From Bacteroidales bacterium (GTDB taxonomy: Bacteria > Bacteroidota > Bacteroidia > Bacteroidales > Paludibacteraceae): 64,000 bases of DNA. The position numbers and the translations under genes are program-made. Under the pieces are notes generated by a model that saw nothing but the letters and a program-made list of their open reading frames with translations, was not told where the DNA came from and did not search any database. The DNA lies in contig JALFYY010000024.1 in the NCBI GenBank assembly GCA_022783865.1, forward strand, positions 1 to 64,000, read 5' to 3'. Positions 46,601 to 55,204 of this stretch are shown piece by piece (position 1 is the stretch's first letter; every line of letters starts with the position of its first letter).

Positions 46601-49322
46601 CACCTCCTCCACTTGCATAATAAGAGCGGCGATCCATTATCCAACAAATTGGTTCTTGTTCTTTGTTAGTACTACCGCCTGTATAACTTTCAAAATCTTC
46701 GATGAATGGGATTGGTTCTGTTGGTGAACATTTGGTTGTAAAATCGTAGATATCGCTTTCGGTAAGCGTACCATCACAATCGGTATGAATACTATAATAA
46801 TATTTAGTATGTGGCATCAAGTCTCCGATTTTACACTCAGGGGCTACGACTGCAGTATCTTTAAGCACTGTTGCTCCCTTTTCGTCAGCATATATTTTCA
46901 CTACCCATTTTGTCATACCATTACCATTCCATTTGAAAGAAATATGATTATGCGAGGCAATAGCTTCAACATCAGATGGAATAACACAACCTTCTATTGC
47001 AGAAATAGTTACATTGGTAACATATTGTCCGCTTATGTTGTAAACATCATAACTACCACCACTTCCTGAAACAGAACTGGTCTTATAACGATTTGCTGCC
47101 TCTACTGCCATAATAGCAGGAAAGACCCCCTTACCGATATACTTATCCAACGCAACAATATACGAACGGTACTTATTATCAGGAGCTTCGAAAATAGCAA
47201 TTGTATCAAATGTATATACATCATAAGGATCTGACATCATACCGACAGCCACACGAGAGCTATTAGTTACGGTACCGGAATATGCCTTCATTGAGAATTT
47301 CATAATCAGGTTTTTCTGTTCTCCAACAGCAGGGAATGCAACATAATCACCTGTAGTTTGTGCACATCGAACATCTCCGGAAGTCAGTATTTCTATTTCC
47401 TGTTCCAGTATAACTGCATTATCATACGGAGTTGCCATATTATCGCTACAATCAGCACTTGAAGAACTCAACACACTAAAGGGAAATAGATAGTTTCTTG
47501 CTACATTAGAAAAATTATATAACTCCTTTGTAGAATAGATCCCGGCAGGATCTGTTTCTTTGAAATCAGTATGGAATGGCAGTTCTTTTAATACCATAGG
47601 TACCAACGCTTTAACCGGCATAGAGAACTCACTGTTTTGAACACCATTGATTGCGCGCAAATATACTTGCACAAAGCAACCACCTTGCTCCAACTGCACA
47701 GTATAAGGGAGGTCAGAAGCCGAAAGTTCTTTGTTGACCAACAGATAGTCAGCAGGTAATGTAAGCGGGTCATATACAAGCTCACCCGTTCGGAAATCAG
47801 CAGTATCTTTCGTCACAATCAGTTGGACACGTTGGTTGCCATTCAGATTCGCATTCACATCGAAACAAGCAGCTCCATAGTTAGAAATCTTGATTTCACT
47901 AACATTGCGTAAAGAAGGTGCTTGTTTAATTTCCACCTCATCCAAATAGAAGATATTATTTTTTTCTTTGAAATTAGAAGCAAAACCAATGTATTTACCA
48001 CTGCCGGTATAATCTTTCAAAGAGACTGTAAAATAGTCGTATATCCTTGATCCTGTGACATACACAGTGTCCAGCGGTGTAAATGTTGAGAAATCTGCAG
48101 GATCAGTCATTACACCCACAATCAATCCACTCATATACTCCTCACCTATATAATCATAACAAGTTCCCCAGAAACCGACTTGCAAATCGCTGACGTTATC
48201 AACATTCATTTCCGGTGTAGCTGCATACACATACGAGCCAGCTGGTATAGGAGTGCTCATATTTCTCCCACCTGTAAATACCAAACATGTAGTTTTAGTA
48301 TATGAATAATCTACCCTGCTGCTTTCTTGAGTACTCTGATTTACAAACGGCATATACTCCATCATACCATCTTCTGTTAAGATACTGGTACCATAAGTCC
48401 AATAACTAACATGGTTAATAATATTAGCCGCATAGTTCATATTGAACGTTTGTTGATAAGGAACATCTACTAAGTTTTTGGTGTAGAAATCAGCCCCAAC
48501 CCATTCCGAAGCAGCCGTATTGCAATAAGCTTGAATATATGCATAGTAATGCGTATTTTGCTTCAACTTATCAATTGACCACAAGAAATCATATACAAAT
48601 TCATTCTTGACAATGCTTGACGAATCGGCAGTTGCAGGATTATCAATTTTCTTTGTTGAAAGAACCACATGAAAACTATCGGTATCCAACGAACCTATCC
48701 AACGCAATATCGCCGAATTAGTAGTCAGACCGTCGATAGCAATGTTACGAGGATCGTCGCAGGTAGGTGTAGGACGGACAATGATTTCGTCGAGTGCCAC
48801 ACCATGTCCATAGTTGTCGGTTCCTTCGAATGCCAACTGATAGGTAGCAGTAGGCGCCGTAAGAGTAATAGTATCGGTTGTCCATCCTTTCGTCTTATTG
48901 ACAAATTCACCGATTTTTACCCAACGTGCCGAAGCCGATGTGCGATAATACACCCGCAAAGCATCCACATCGCCGGTGCGCTGCAGTTGTGCATGCGAGA
49001 AAACCACAATGGGTTGGAAGGTTTCAGAAACATCGAACACCGGTGTCACCAATCGGGTAACAAAGTGCTGTGTTTGCGTTGTTTGATTGCGCAAAGCAAC
49101 ATGATAGTCACCTTGTTGAGCACCTGTGGGATAAGAAGACTCAGCTCCTTTTTCCACCATCCACGGCTGTTGATAAGACGAAACATATTCCTGACTCCAA
49201 TCAGCAGGAATAGCCCCACCCTCAAAACCTTCGTGCAGAACATAGAGATCCTCTTTGTCTGCGAATACTCCTACCGGTAATAGCCAGGCAAGCAGTAAAC
49301 ATGTGAGTAGTTTCTTTCTCAT
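40659..49322 (-). CDS. giant T9SS-secreted adhesin with nine jelly-roll modules
   Basis: This 2,887-aa exported protein has a signal peptide (to about residue 21). Nine choice-of-anchor J/cleaved-adhesin jelly rolls begin near residues 22, 282, 577, 867, 1154, 1412, 1670, 1980 and 2282. In the first eight, each jelly roll ends in a Y-x-D-x-hydrophobic strand and is followed by an Fn3-like domain (for example NIAIDGLTTNSAILRWIG). About five Cys-rich repeats (CxGD...GCDSIVTLYL) span about 2480-2750. The C-terminus (SLAIMPNPVMVG, then PVAGAYLVTI and a terminal VVK) is a type A T9SS sorting domain. It is the last gene of a five-gene operon. It is probably anchored on the surface by PorU, and the ligand is unknown. 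Similar modules occur in gingipain-region adhesins. Confidence 0.9.
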   Translation of the reverse strand: MRKKLLTCLLLAWLLPVGVFADKEDLYVLHEGFEGGAIPADWSQEYVSSYQQPWMVEKGAESSYPTGAQQGDYHVALRNQTTQTQHFVTRLVTPVFDVSETFQPIVVFSHAQLQRTGDVDALRVYYRTSASARWVKIGEFVNKTKGWTTDTITLTAPTATYQLAFEGTDNYGHGVALDEIIVRPTPTCDDPRNIAIDGLTTNSAILRWIGSLDTDSFHVVLSTKKIDNPATADSSSIVKNEFVYDFLWSIDKLKQNTHYYAYIQAYCNTAASEWVGADFYTKNLVDVPYQQTFNMNYAANIINHVSYWTYGTSILTEDGMMEYMPFVNQSTQESSRVDYSYTKTTCLVFTGGRNMSTPIPAGSYVYAATPEMNVDNVSDLQVGFWGTCYDYIGEEYMSGLIVGVMTDPADFSTFTPLDTVYVTGSRIYDYFTVSLKDYTGSGKYIGFASNFKEKNNIFYLDEVEIKQAPSLRNVSEIKISNYGAACFDVNANLNGNQRVQLIVTKDTADFRTGELVYDPLTLPADYLLVNKELSASDLPYTVQLEQGGCFVQVYLRAINGVQNSEFSMPVKALVPMVLKELPFHTDFKETDPAGIYSTKELYNFSNVARNYLFPFSVLSSSSADCSDNMATPYDNAVILEQEIEILTSGDVRCAQTTGDYVAFPAVGEQKNLIMKFSMKAYSGTVTNSSRVAVGMMSDPYDVYTFDTIAIFEAPDNKYRSYIVALDKYIGKGVFPAIMAVEAANRYKTSSVSGSGGSYDVYNISGQYVTNVTISAIEGCVIPSDVEAIASHNHISFKWNGNGMTKWVVKIYADEKGATVLKDTAVVAPECKIGDLMPHTKYYYSIHTDCDGTLTESDIYDFTTKCSPTEPIPFIEDFESYTGGSTNKEQEPICWIMDRRSYYASGGGGSGGTWNYYPYITSYNPYQGKKCFVFSYSASIKPRPEVLYVALPEMAEPLEKLQLQFYAKPAGSAYVGDTIFVGVMSDPEDFSTFDTIATCRFAKEGYQEFIIRLNTYKGEGKHLAFAAAKGKDTRTIYMDNIIVDYLSDCEKIQGVNARNATETGADIYWQKADATEWEVLLATTDTLTLGSVVTVDGNKILSTTTTTAMPFKVTNCPNNNTQYAVYVRSACGENNKGEWSNPATFKTTCIAKTPGEMGVIDFSHKDELDCWTVGVLSGTTNAPSRNANEYLYMFNTDKSDGAYAIMPPLNVDNVNNLQVSFIAHAGTGATDLREVTVGIISNPNDLSTFVSIATLSLNRVSATSAATHYGFDEAAHYTIRFNEYEGDYNGDFGKQIMFLSESGEKKNYIYIDNIKVDTIGACMEPVSVRATEINTYDATIRWEDLGGDYQFRLFDDKGTTLLRDTMLRDNNAIQLTGLEMHTDYKMQVRHICGVGDTSVWSNITQFKTACPVAYPLPYKEDFEQYVSGQGYMPSCWEGFTNSTTAYPYVYSSAKKDGKNGFYLYRSTSNYSYAVLPKFELPINQLMLSFDWRNASTSNSACLVVGIATDITSVAGIDTTFTQIDSIMVGKYVAANGYEYYSKSFEEYTGEDGYIVLIAPTADKTANNGAIYLDNVYVEKAPTCFRPINLSYLQTTSQSVTLTWEPFGKETAWDIAYVKTGGQIEDATLVTATTSTYELTGLAHSTFYDIYVRANCGNNDVSEWTAPITFNTMYFVELVDAHWNFDDADTQHQSELNTSATYQLENGWLFGNTKAETEAASIPYNCKDTKYTTGNKTRQSHYSFSDSCALKIGYTDKKKNGAYAILPEINADLNELQIRFMGRAISATGSKVNGADSLYVTTYSTGTSYKHAIKIGTLTDPYDLSTFQLLTDYTFKEVTSSESKVMVEGGHWEEVVVSLYGAKGKYIAFVADYPSMKNVVYIDDVVVEKETGCNLITGMKLTDLTASTANIEWLSSKKKWQVELRDTKGTVLKTETIDQPVYSAVGLEEQTEYVLAVRAVCDETTFSDWVTLDFKTPCSPFEREALQSGFEENLYTYIAKLELPQCWEAGQLLLGGTSTSYFPQVIKNTTTYQYSHNITNPVGRALKLYNSSTYADSYVVLPETNFKLDSVCLHFWARAAYFFTPTNKTNPNRLYTANNKYQRSIVIGAVADLSDFSTFVPLDTFTYSQSWSSATNVYIYNDPTGNDYWEEVLIPLKKYAGKGRIAILYPSNGQTSHFYIDDMEIVDGNFCSMATNLRVTNLRSTTADLSWVIAGKDSVHLQLATDANFDESKIVVDKVLVNSQGCYQVTNLRPGQDYWFRVQHYCNEEEIADWAISNKFTTDYAVRFFEDFSEIRTYPVGWDRGNSVPSAVFSGATQLYKPGDGFPNWKRSSSGVIADNDIYSTTSGSPTADVNHWLLTPIIDLTSQSTSEPIMLSFRLGVTSADGGKANPTGEGDKFIIAVSEDLGETWKPYTYWSDDAMDDAAYSYKEIPSDGKVYFVDMTQYIGKRIQIAFINSSIKTGSNNLIRLATVQLNTVFTEEYQSTICQWEDYEDKYFNIDAYDLNVDATTTYETYTQATRNGQKDTHIVLALTVRSESMTNLETTVCEGADYTLDGFDIHNALSTNQYKQKLQNADGCDSIVVLTLNVTPRVRTNVEQTICQGDYYEFNGNRYYINTVHTDTLSSLQTGCDSIVTLYLTVNEILRGETDEHLCPGETVEFGKFGTISEAGKYIDTLKTALNCDSVATLYVYTHESAATVKRAAICQGDRYEDSYWAGLSKPGDYPTPHQTVWGCDSIVTLHLMVANLDNSGKIVLVDSVEVGDLPYVLNDEELLPATATEGVYTRPIKLACGDAIITIVVGKPTGLNSVFATSLAIMPNPVMVGQDIQVLGSFDSDAVLEVISTTGTCVYRNTHLTNPIVIPGLPVAGAYLVTITSNGQLYQAKLVVK

Positions 49323-49353
49323 AAGAGTTAATTGTTAATTAGTTAATATTATG

Positions 49354-50298
49354 CTACTCGGCACACCTGCATATTGATTTTTGTACCGTAACATCAAACA
49401 GTAATGTCAGTCGAAGACCAACCTCCAAATTGCCGGGTAGCGTTATATATGTTTCTGATTGATTCAGCGGATTCCATCGTATGTTTTGTTGCAAATTGTT
49501 TTGTGTCTGCGTGAACGGGTTCTTGTCGATAGCAGAATAATCTGCCAAGTCGAGTTGCTGCGATTTTCCCAAGCGGAAACCATACGTACCATAGAGTCCC
49601 ATACGAATTTTGGTTTTCTTTGCCTCTATCGGCAACCAGGCTCCTATTTCGAGCATAGCTGCCACCCGCATAAAATCGGAATAATGCGCTCTTTGGGAAT
49701 AGGATTGTTCAGGATAATATCCTAAGACAGAGAAATCGTTGTTCCCTTCGGAACGCACCGGCTCAATATCCCAACCGTAATCCCCTTGCGTAAACATTTG
49801 TGCCGTAGTATTATATACCGAATACAAGGGCAATGATAAGGTTGCTCCCACCATTGCATACATTCCGTTGGTGAAATTATGCCCAAAATAGACAGGAACA
49901 GCCACATTCATATTGTGTGAATGTTCGTGATATGACGTATAGCCATATCCGTACTCTACTTGTTCGCCATCTCTATCCACACGCATTTCGGTATCCATAA
50001 ACTGCGCCACCGTGTCACGCAGATATTGGTATTGCGCTTCCACTCCCAGTCCGAATATCCAATTGCGCCACTGCACTTCGTAATTTAAACGGAGATTGGC
50101 AGCACCGCCTGCCTGGTGTGCCACCATTGGTTTGCCCGACAGATTGCAGGCTTCACCGCCACCAACAGACACACCCAAGTAATGGCTGGTTCTGCCATTT
50201 ACCGTATTGTAGTATTCAGCACATGCACGCTCTGAACAGAACAGAAACGCAATTACGCATAGCCAACTAACGTACCCATTTAACCGTTGTCTCACCAT
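49354..50298 (-). CDS. outer-membrane beta-barrel protein
   Basis: This 314-aa protein has an N-terminal signal (MVRQRLNGYVSWLCVIAFLF) and alternating aromatic/polar strands of a small barrel (GVSVGGGEACNLSG; PVYFGHNFTNGMYAMVGATL; GLYGTYGFRLG; VGLRLTLLFD). I cannot name a family; it is not an obvious PorP/SprF. Its first 32 nt overlap the end of the upstream 1,026-aa gene in a different frame, so its translation is probably coupled to it. It precedes the giant adhesin by 31 nt, so it may help export or anchor that protein. This is an inference from position. Confidence 0.75.
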   Translation of the reverse strand: MVRQRLNGYVSWLCVIAFLFCSERACAEYYNTVNGRTSHYLGVSVGGGEACNLSGKPMVAHQAGGAANLRLNYEVQWRNWIFGLGVEAQYQYLRDTVAQFMDTEMRVDRDGEQVEYGYGYTSYHEHSHNMNVAVPVYFGHNFTNGMYAMVGATLSLPLYSVYNTTAQMFTQGDYGWDIEPVRSEGNNDFSVLGYYPEQSYSQRAHYSDFMRVAAMLEIGAWLPIEAKKTKIRMGLYGTYGFRLGKSQQLDLADYSAIDKNPFTQTQNNLQQNIRWNPLNQSETYITLPGNLEVGLRLTLLFDVTVQKSICRCAE

Positions 50299-53200
50299 CT
50301 GTCAGTATATAAATGCCCGAAGGCAGGTTTTTCATTTCTGCAGCACTTTCGATTTGCGCCACACGGACTCCCGTCACCGAATAAACATCAATAGGACTTT
50401 GCAGCGTACCGATGTTGATATTGCCGATTCCGGTAGTTCCGATATAAACTACTGAGCAAGTTCCCAATTTAACACCATCGCCTTGCCGCTGTACCACGAC
50501 ATAGAACTCGTGTCCACGGTCGGCATCGGTTACCGACAGGTTGGGTCCGTCAGCTCCTTCAATCGGTTCGCCGTCACGATACCATTGGTAGGTAAGGAAG
50601 GTATAACCTCCGTTGTAATCTTCGTTAGTAATGGCCAACAAGTCGTTTTTTTGCCAAATAACCGAAGCCGAATACCCTACCTCAACACAAAGCGGACGCA
50701 TGGCTGCCTCACAAAGAGGAGTGCGATAGGAAAGAGTTGCCCAATAACGATTCGGCATCAGCGAATCAGGAACAGGAATCGCCATCTCTTCGTCCGCACC
50801 AAAAGCATATACCGAATCAAAACCAGCCTCTAATGACAAAGAATCAAACCGGATAATCAGGCTATCCAAACGTCCTTGTTCCACAATATAAGGAATAGAC
50901 AACACATTGTCTTCTGGACAAATATGCAGTGTATCCGGCATCTTGATTTGCAACAACGGATCCACAAACAAATCAAGACGAACGAGACTATCGCAGCCCC
51001 ATGGATTATGCAGCAAAGTGTCGTAGCATCCTGTCGCTTTGAGCCAACGGTCTATAAAAAGCAATGAATCACCGTAGCAAATGGTATCAGTATGTACAAA
51101 AGGTCCCTTTTCGTGGAACTTCAGACGGACATGACACAAACTATCGCAACCGGTCTGTTTGGATATAAACGTGAATAAAGAGTCTAAATCCTCGGTATAG
51201 CGTTTATTTGCATAGTCGTATCCAAACGGATAATCATTACGACATAGATGTTCATCTATCATTGTCGTATCAGAAGTCAAATCGGGCAAATGAAGGATAA
51301 TACTATCTTCCTTTGTACAAAAACCATCGTTGATACCAGCCCTTAGACTCATCACAAAGCGCCCTCCTTTTTTGGGATACGTATGTTTAATCAGCGTATC
51401 CAACGATTGCAACATAACACCGTCGCCAAAATCCCATTCCAAAAAAGTAACAGGCTCGTCGGAGCGGATAAGCGGACCATTTTCTTCTTCCTGCCGACTT
51501 ACGTAAGAGAGATTTCTGAACGTTACCACATTTTCGCAACGGATATTCTGTATATCATAGGTAGCCAACGGTGTCGGAATACGCGGCATTCCACAAGCAT
51601 CTAATGTATACCAACATTTCGTATTGTTTTTATTAATCAAATTCACACTATATCTTGTAGTGTCAAATGGATCTATATTAAGCGTTTGTCCTAATGATAC
51701 GATTGAATCAGCATTCCAAGAGGGATACCATTTATAATCAAAACCACCGGGAGCGATAAATGTTTGAGTAGGATTATTCTCTCCACAATTCAGTCCGGTC
51801 AGCGCACCCGCCTCACAATCCAACACGAAATAAGCATAGCCTGTATGTCCTGAAAGTGCACAATCGGTTGTAGATATCTGTATAGTTAACGTTTCTCCCA
51901 CATAATCACGCAAGTTGATGGCATGTTCTTCCCATTCTTTATAGACCCAACCGTCTGCCCCCTGTTTCCATCCTGCTGCAGCTCCACCTTCATTGGCTTG
52001 GAACAAGGCATAACCACATCCATCCGGGATTTTGTGTCCATTCTTCAGTACATCCAAACAGAATTTGGGCATTTGCTCCGCTGTATGACCGGTAGGATTG
52101 TGCAACACCATTGCATATTTAATTTTCAGTATGGCAGTCGCACCAGATTCTACAATATAAGTATATTTGATTCCTTCACCAAAACCTCCGAGAGTAGTGT
52201 CTCCCAAACGAACCGAAGCTTTATACCCTGCAGGACACGTACGCAATTTGTAGTTTGTATGCTCGTCGTACTCATCGGGCACATAGTGCAAAGTATGGCG
52301 GCTCGTCCAATCGGCATAGCCATTATCAATCTTTCCTCTTGTTTGAAAAGCATTACTATATGTACCGGTATAACAATTACTATTGGTCAGTTCCATATAG
52401 TTGATACAATACACACCTGAGTGGAAAATATATTCAGTATATGCCACAAAATCACTTGCTGATTCGTTGTCGCAATACGAACGCAGGAAAAACATTTGCA
52501 TTCCTTCGGCTACATTCGGAATAGTACAACAAGGTTCTGTCAGATTATAGTTGGTGTACCACTTACCGGATGCATAGTCATACAGTTCTACACTATAATG
52601 GTCTGCATTGTTTTGCCAACGCAAAATAACAGTATCCCCTATCATAGAATGAGTAACCTTTGTAGGTATAGTACATTCTGTATCCGGCTGAGGACGCAAT
52701 TCTATATTATCTACGCATGCTGAGGGCGGATAAGGGTCTCCTTTTACGTTAAGCCACGCAAACACCAATTTGTGCGGTGTACCATCATGCTGGATAATAG
52801 CCTTGCCAGGTCCCCAAAGTCCTTTGTGAGCATATAAGGAATCTTGCATTTCAGGAAGTCCGACTCTGCTTTTTAGTGCCCATTCCGGAATTGCAGGTGA
52901 ACCAGCACCACTGTTAATTTTTGTAGTTGCAGGTACCCAACACACATATAAGCCTTCTTTTGAAACAGGATTTCCACCACATTTCCAATCAAAATACAGA
53001 TTGTATGTTCCTGCAGGCAAATCAGGCATTTCACGTACGGCAAAAGTAAACATCGCTTTTGAGCCATCGTACACCGATGAATTGCCTTTTTCGTCAGATG
53101 ATATGTAGAGACCATAAGAACCCTCTGGTGCAAAATGTCCCGGACGCCCCATCCACCATTTATTCTGTAGGTTTTTTATATAGCCCGGATTAGCAGTAGG

Positions 53201-53347
53201 ATTAAGTACCCACTGAGCCCGCTCCGCCTCATCTTCGAAATCGCAAGTATATACAGGTGCTTGTGCCCAACTCATAGAACCGGCACAGAGCAACAAGCAT
53301 ACAGCAATTAAGCGTTGCAAAGTATATGATTTACGTTTTCCCATCAT
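50267..53347 (-). CDS. multidomain exported protein, paralog of the 55.2-58.4 kb gene
   Basis: This 1,026-aa exported protein starts with a signal peptide (to about residue 28, SWAQ). A jelly-roll (about 30-215; CDFEDEAERAQWVLNP), an Fn3-like domain, a second jelly-roll, a PKD domain (about 590-680; FLEWDFGDG) and two Cys-rich GCDSL repeats (near 699-790) follow. The tail has an Ig-like NGGYTFLTYQWYRDGEPIEG and a short C-terminal motif ending VKWVR. It is homologous end to end to the first gene of the operon. The C-terminus is shorter than a classic T9SS CTD, so the export route is uncertain. The 3' end overlaps the next gene by 32 nt. Confidence 0.82.
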   Translation of the reverse strand: MMGKRKSYTLQRLIAVCLLLCAGSMSWAQAPVYTCDFEDEAERAQWVLNPTANPGYIKNLQNKWWMGRPGHFAPEGSYGLYISSDEKGNSSVYDGSKAMFTFAVREMPDLPAGTYNLYFDWKCGGNPVSKEGLYVCWVPATTKINSGAGSPAIPEWALKSRVGLPEMQDSLYAHKGLWGPGKAIIQHDGTPHKLVFAWLNVKGDPYPPSACVDNIELRPQPDTECTIPTKVTHSMIGDTVILRWQNNADHYSVELYDYASGKWYTNYNLTEPCCTIPNVAEGMQMFFLRSYCDNESASDFVAYTEYIFHSGVYCINYMELTNSNCYTGTYSNAFQTRGKIDNGYADWTSRHTLHYVPDEYDEHTNYKLRTCPAGYKASVRLGDTTLGGFGEGIKYTYIVESGATAILKIKYAMVLHNPTGHTAEQMPKFCLDVLKNGHKIPDGCGYALFQANEGGAAAGWKQGADGWVYKEWEEHAINLRDYVGETLTIQISTTDCALSGHTGYAYFVLDCEAGALTGLNCGENNPTQTFIAPGGFDYKWYPSWNADSIVSLGQTLNIDPFDTTRYSVNLINKNNTKCWYTLDACGMPRIPTPLATYDIQNIRCENVVTFRNLSYVSRQEEENGPLIRSDEPVTFLEWDFGDGVMLQSLDTLIKHTYPKKGGRFVMSLRAGINDGFCTKEDSIILHLPDLTSDTTMIDEHLCRNDYPFGYDYANKRYTEDLDSLFTFISKQTGCDSLCHVRLKFHEKGPFVHTDTICYGDSLLFIDRWLKATGCYDTLLHNPWGCDSLVRLDLFVDPLLQIKMPDTLHICPEDNVLSIPYIVEQGRLDSLIIRFDSLSLEAGFDSVYAFGADEEMAIPVPDSLMPNRYWATLSYRTPLCEAAMRPLCVEVGYSASVIWQKNDLLAITNEDYNGGYTFLTYQWYRDGEPIEGADGPNLSVTDADRGHEFYVVVQRQGDGVKLGTCSVVYIGTTGIGNINIGTLQSPIDVYSVTGVRVAQIESAAEMKNLPSGIYILTDGETTVKWVR

Positions 53348-53353
53348 TTGTTA

Positions 53354-55201
53354 TTACAATATTACAAATTCCACACGACGGTTCTTTGCGCGTCCTTCTT
53401 CTGTATCGTTGGTTGCAATAGGCTCTGTTTTGCCTTTGCCGACAGCCTCGATACGGTCGGCATCAATGCCTCTATCCAACATGGCCTGCCGTACACTATT
53501 GGCACGTCCTTCGGACAGCACTTGATTGTCGCGGTCAGAGCCCACGGCATCGGTGTGACCAATAATGCGGATACGCACTGCCGGATTATCCGTGAGCATC
53601 TCATACAAATCGTTCAGAGCCTGTTCAGACTCTGGCAAGATGGCAGTTTCGTTGGTAGCAAAATACAGATTGTTCAATATGATGGCACGCTTCTTCACAA
53701 TCGGTTCCAAGCGTATTTCTTTAATTTCGGAAAGCGATGTCACCTGACAGGTTTGTGTCAAGAAGTTATCGGCTTCCACATGGACTTTGTAAGTAGCGTT
53801 CATCGGCAGGGCTATACGATACATACCTTTGACGGAATCAGTTGTAGCTGTTTGTATCGTTTTCCCGGTTGCCACATCAATGAAACGCAATGTAGAGGCA
53901 ACAAACTGATTGGTCTTGGCATTGCGCACATAAACGGTATATACCGGTACCGGCGTCATCGGGATACGCAGCGTATCTTTGTCTTCGAGATGTTCGATTT
54001 GGTTATTCTGACTCGGAATATAGCCCGTCTTGGTAGCGGCAACCGTATAATTGCCTTCAGCCAAACGCATGGTTGCATATCCCTTGTTGTTGGTCGTCTT
54101 ACGTGACGGACGGCGTTTCGAACCTTTTTGCTGCACAGAAAGCGTAACACCCGAAAGCAAAGTCTGTTTTTCGGCATCCTCAGTATAGACGATAAGCAAA
54201 GGTTTCTCTTTCTTAAGCACTTTCTCTTTGTTCATTTGCAGCAGTGCTGTAAACTTTACGCCTACCAACAAACTGTTCAAACGCGAAACAGCCCATTCGG
54301 ACTGATGTAGCGAAGTGGAAACAATATCATCTCTTCCTGCCACTGCAAAAGGAGCAGCCGTATGCACATTCATATTCCACAAACCGTAATCCAAGAAAGC
54401 GGCTACACGCATACGAATAGGACGGTCACGTTTCTCGTTGTCTTTTTGCCAGTCTTTCTTCATCAATTGGTCTATATTGATACCCACTTCGGCACTAAGA
54501 GCAATATCCAAACCAAACGGGTTCTTTCCACCCGCCTCATATTCGCCATTGTTAATCAGACCATGCCTGGGCATCTCTTCCCAGTTGTCCATAGCCAGCG
54601 GGTCTGCAATCGTAGTGGACAGCAGACCTGTTTGCGTATAGTTTCGGAGCAACGTATATCCTACTTTGGCACCCGCCTTGAAATAGACCTTGTCGAACGT
54701 GCCGCCGAACATAACAGGAAGCACGAGTTGCCCTATAGTTTGCTGTTCGTTGAGCGTATTCCCGAACTGATAGTATTTGAACTGACCATAGTCCTGCAAT
54801 TCGGTTTCGATATAAGGCGACTGAAAAGTCATCTTATCCAACGAGGAGAAAATACGGAACTCAGGACCTACCGAAAGCAAGAAATGTTTGTACTTATACT
54901 CATAACCAAAGCCTATCAAACCGCCTCCTCCACCGATAAAACGATTGGAGAAACCGCCGGTATAGCCCAAGCCCGAGGTTGCAGCAGGATAGTTATTCAC
55001 CAAGCCGGAATAGCCGACTCCACCCCATACGGCGATATGATGGATATCGTGTACACGACGCGGATTGGTGGTATAAGCCTGTCCGGATGTGTCTTTGCCG
55101 GATGTCTTCTTTTTCTGTTGCGCAGCATAGACAGGAGAGCACAACAAGACTGCTCCCAAAAGCAGATATATAGACAATAAACGTAGTTTCATTAGCTTCA
55201 T
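53354..55201 (-). CDS. OmpA-family protein with N-terminal barrel
   Basis: This 615-aa protein has a signal peptide (to about residue 26), an N-terminal outer-membrane barrel of about 280 residues (about 50-330), two carboxypeptidase-regulatory/PEGA-like beta domains (about 333-490; TLSVQQKG, YTVYVRNAKTNQF), and a C-terminal OmpA domain (about 500-615). The OmpA domain has IIGHTDAVGSDRDNQVLSEG with RANSVRQ, the residues that hold peptidoglycan diaminopimelate. It would link the outer membrane to peptidoglycan. It sits between two paralogous cargo-like genes with gaps of 3 and 6 nt. It resembles the barrel-OmpA proteins seen beside T9SS adhesins, but the exact family is unclear. Confidence 0.87.
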   Translation of the reverse strand: MKLMKLRLLSIYLLLGAVLLCSPVYAAQQKKKTSGKDTSGQAYTTNPRRVHDIHHIAVWGGVGYSGLVNNYPAATSGLGYTGGFSNRFIGGGGGLIGFGYEYKYKHFLLSVGPEFRIFSSLDKMTFQSPYIETELQDYGQFKYYQFGNTLNEQQTIGQLVLPVMFGGTFDKVYFKAGAKVGYTLLRNYTQTGLLSTTIADPLAMDNWEEMPRHGLINNGEYEAGGKNPFGLDIALSAEVGINIDQLMKKDWQKDNEKRDRPIRMRVAAFLDYGLWNMNVHTAAPFAVAGRDDIVSTSLHQSEWAVSRLNSLLVGVKFTALLQMNKEKVLKKEKPLLIVYTEDAEKQTLLSGVTLSVQQKGSKRRPSRKTTNNKGYATMRLAEGNYTVAATKTGYIPSQNNQIEHLEDKDTLRIPMTPVPVYTVYVRNAKTNQFVASTLRFIDVATGKTIQTATTDSVKGMYRIALPMNATYKVHVEADNFLTQTCQVTSLSEIKEIRLEPIVKKRAIILNNLYFATNETAILPESEQALNDLYEMLTDNPAVRIRIIGHTDAVGSDRDNQVLSEGRANSVRQAMLDRGIDADRIEAVGKGKTEPIATNDTEEGRAKNRRVEFVIL

Positions 55202-55204
55202 CTC

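Noticed and set aside
49354..50298. PorP/SprF-family assignment for the barrel
   Set aside because: The position beside an adhesin fits, but I see no PorP/SprF signature and the size is not decisive.
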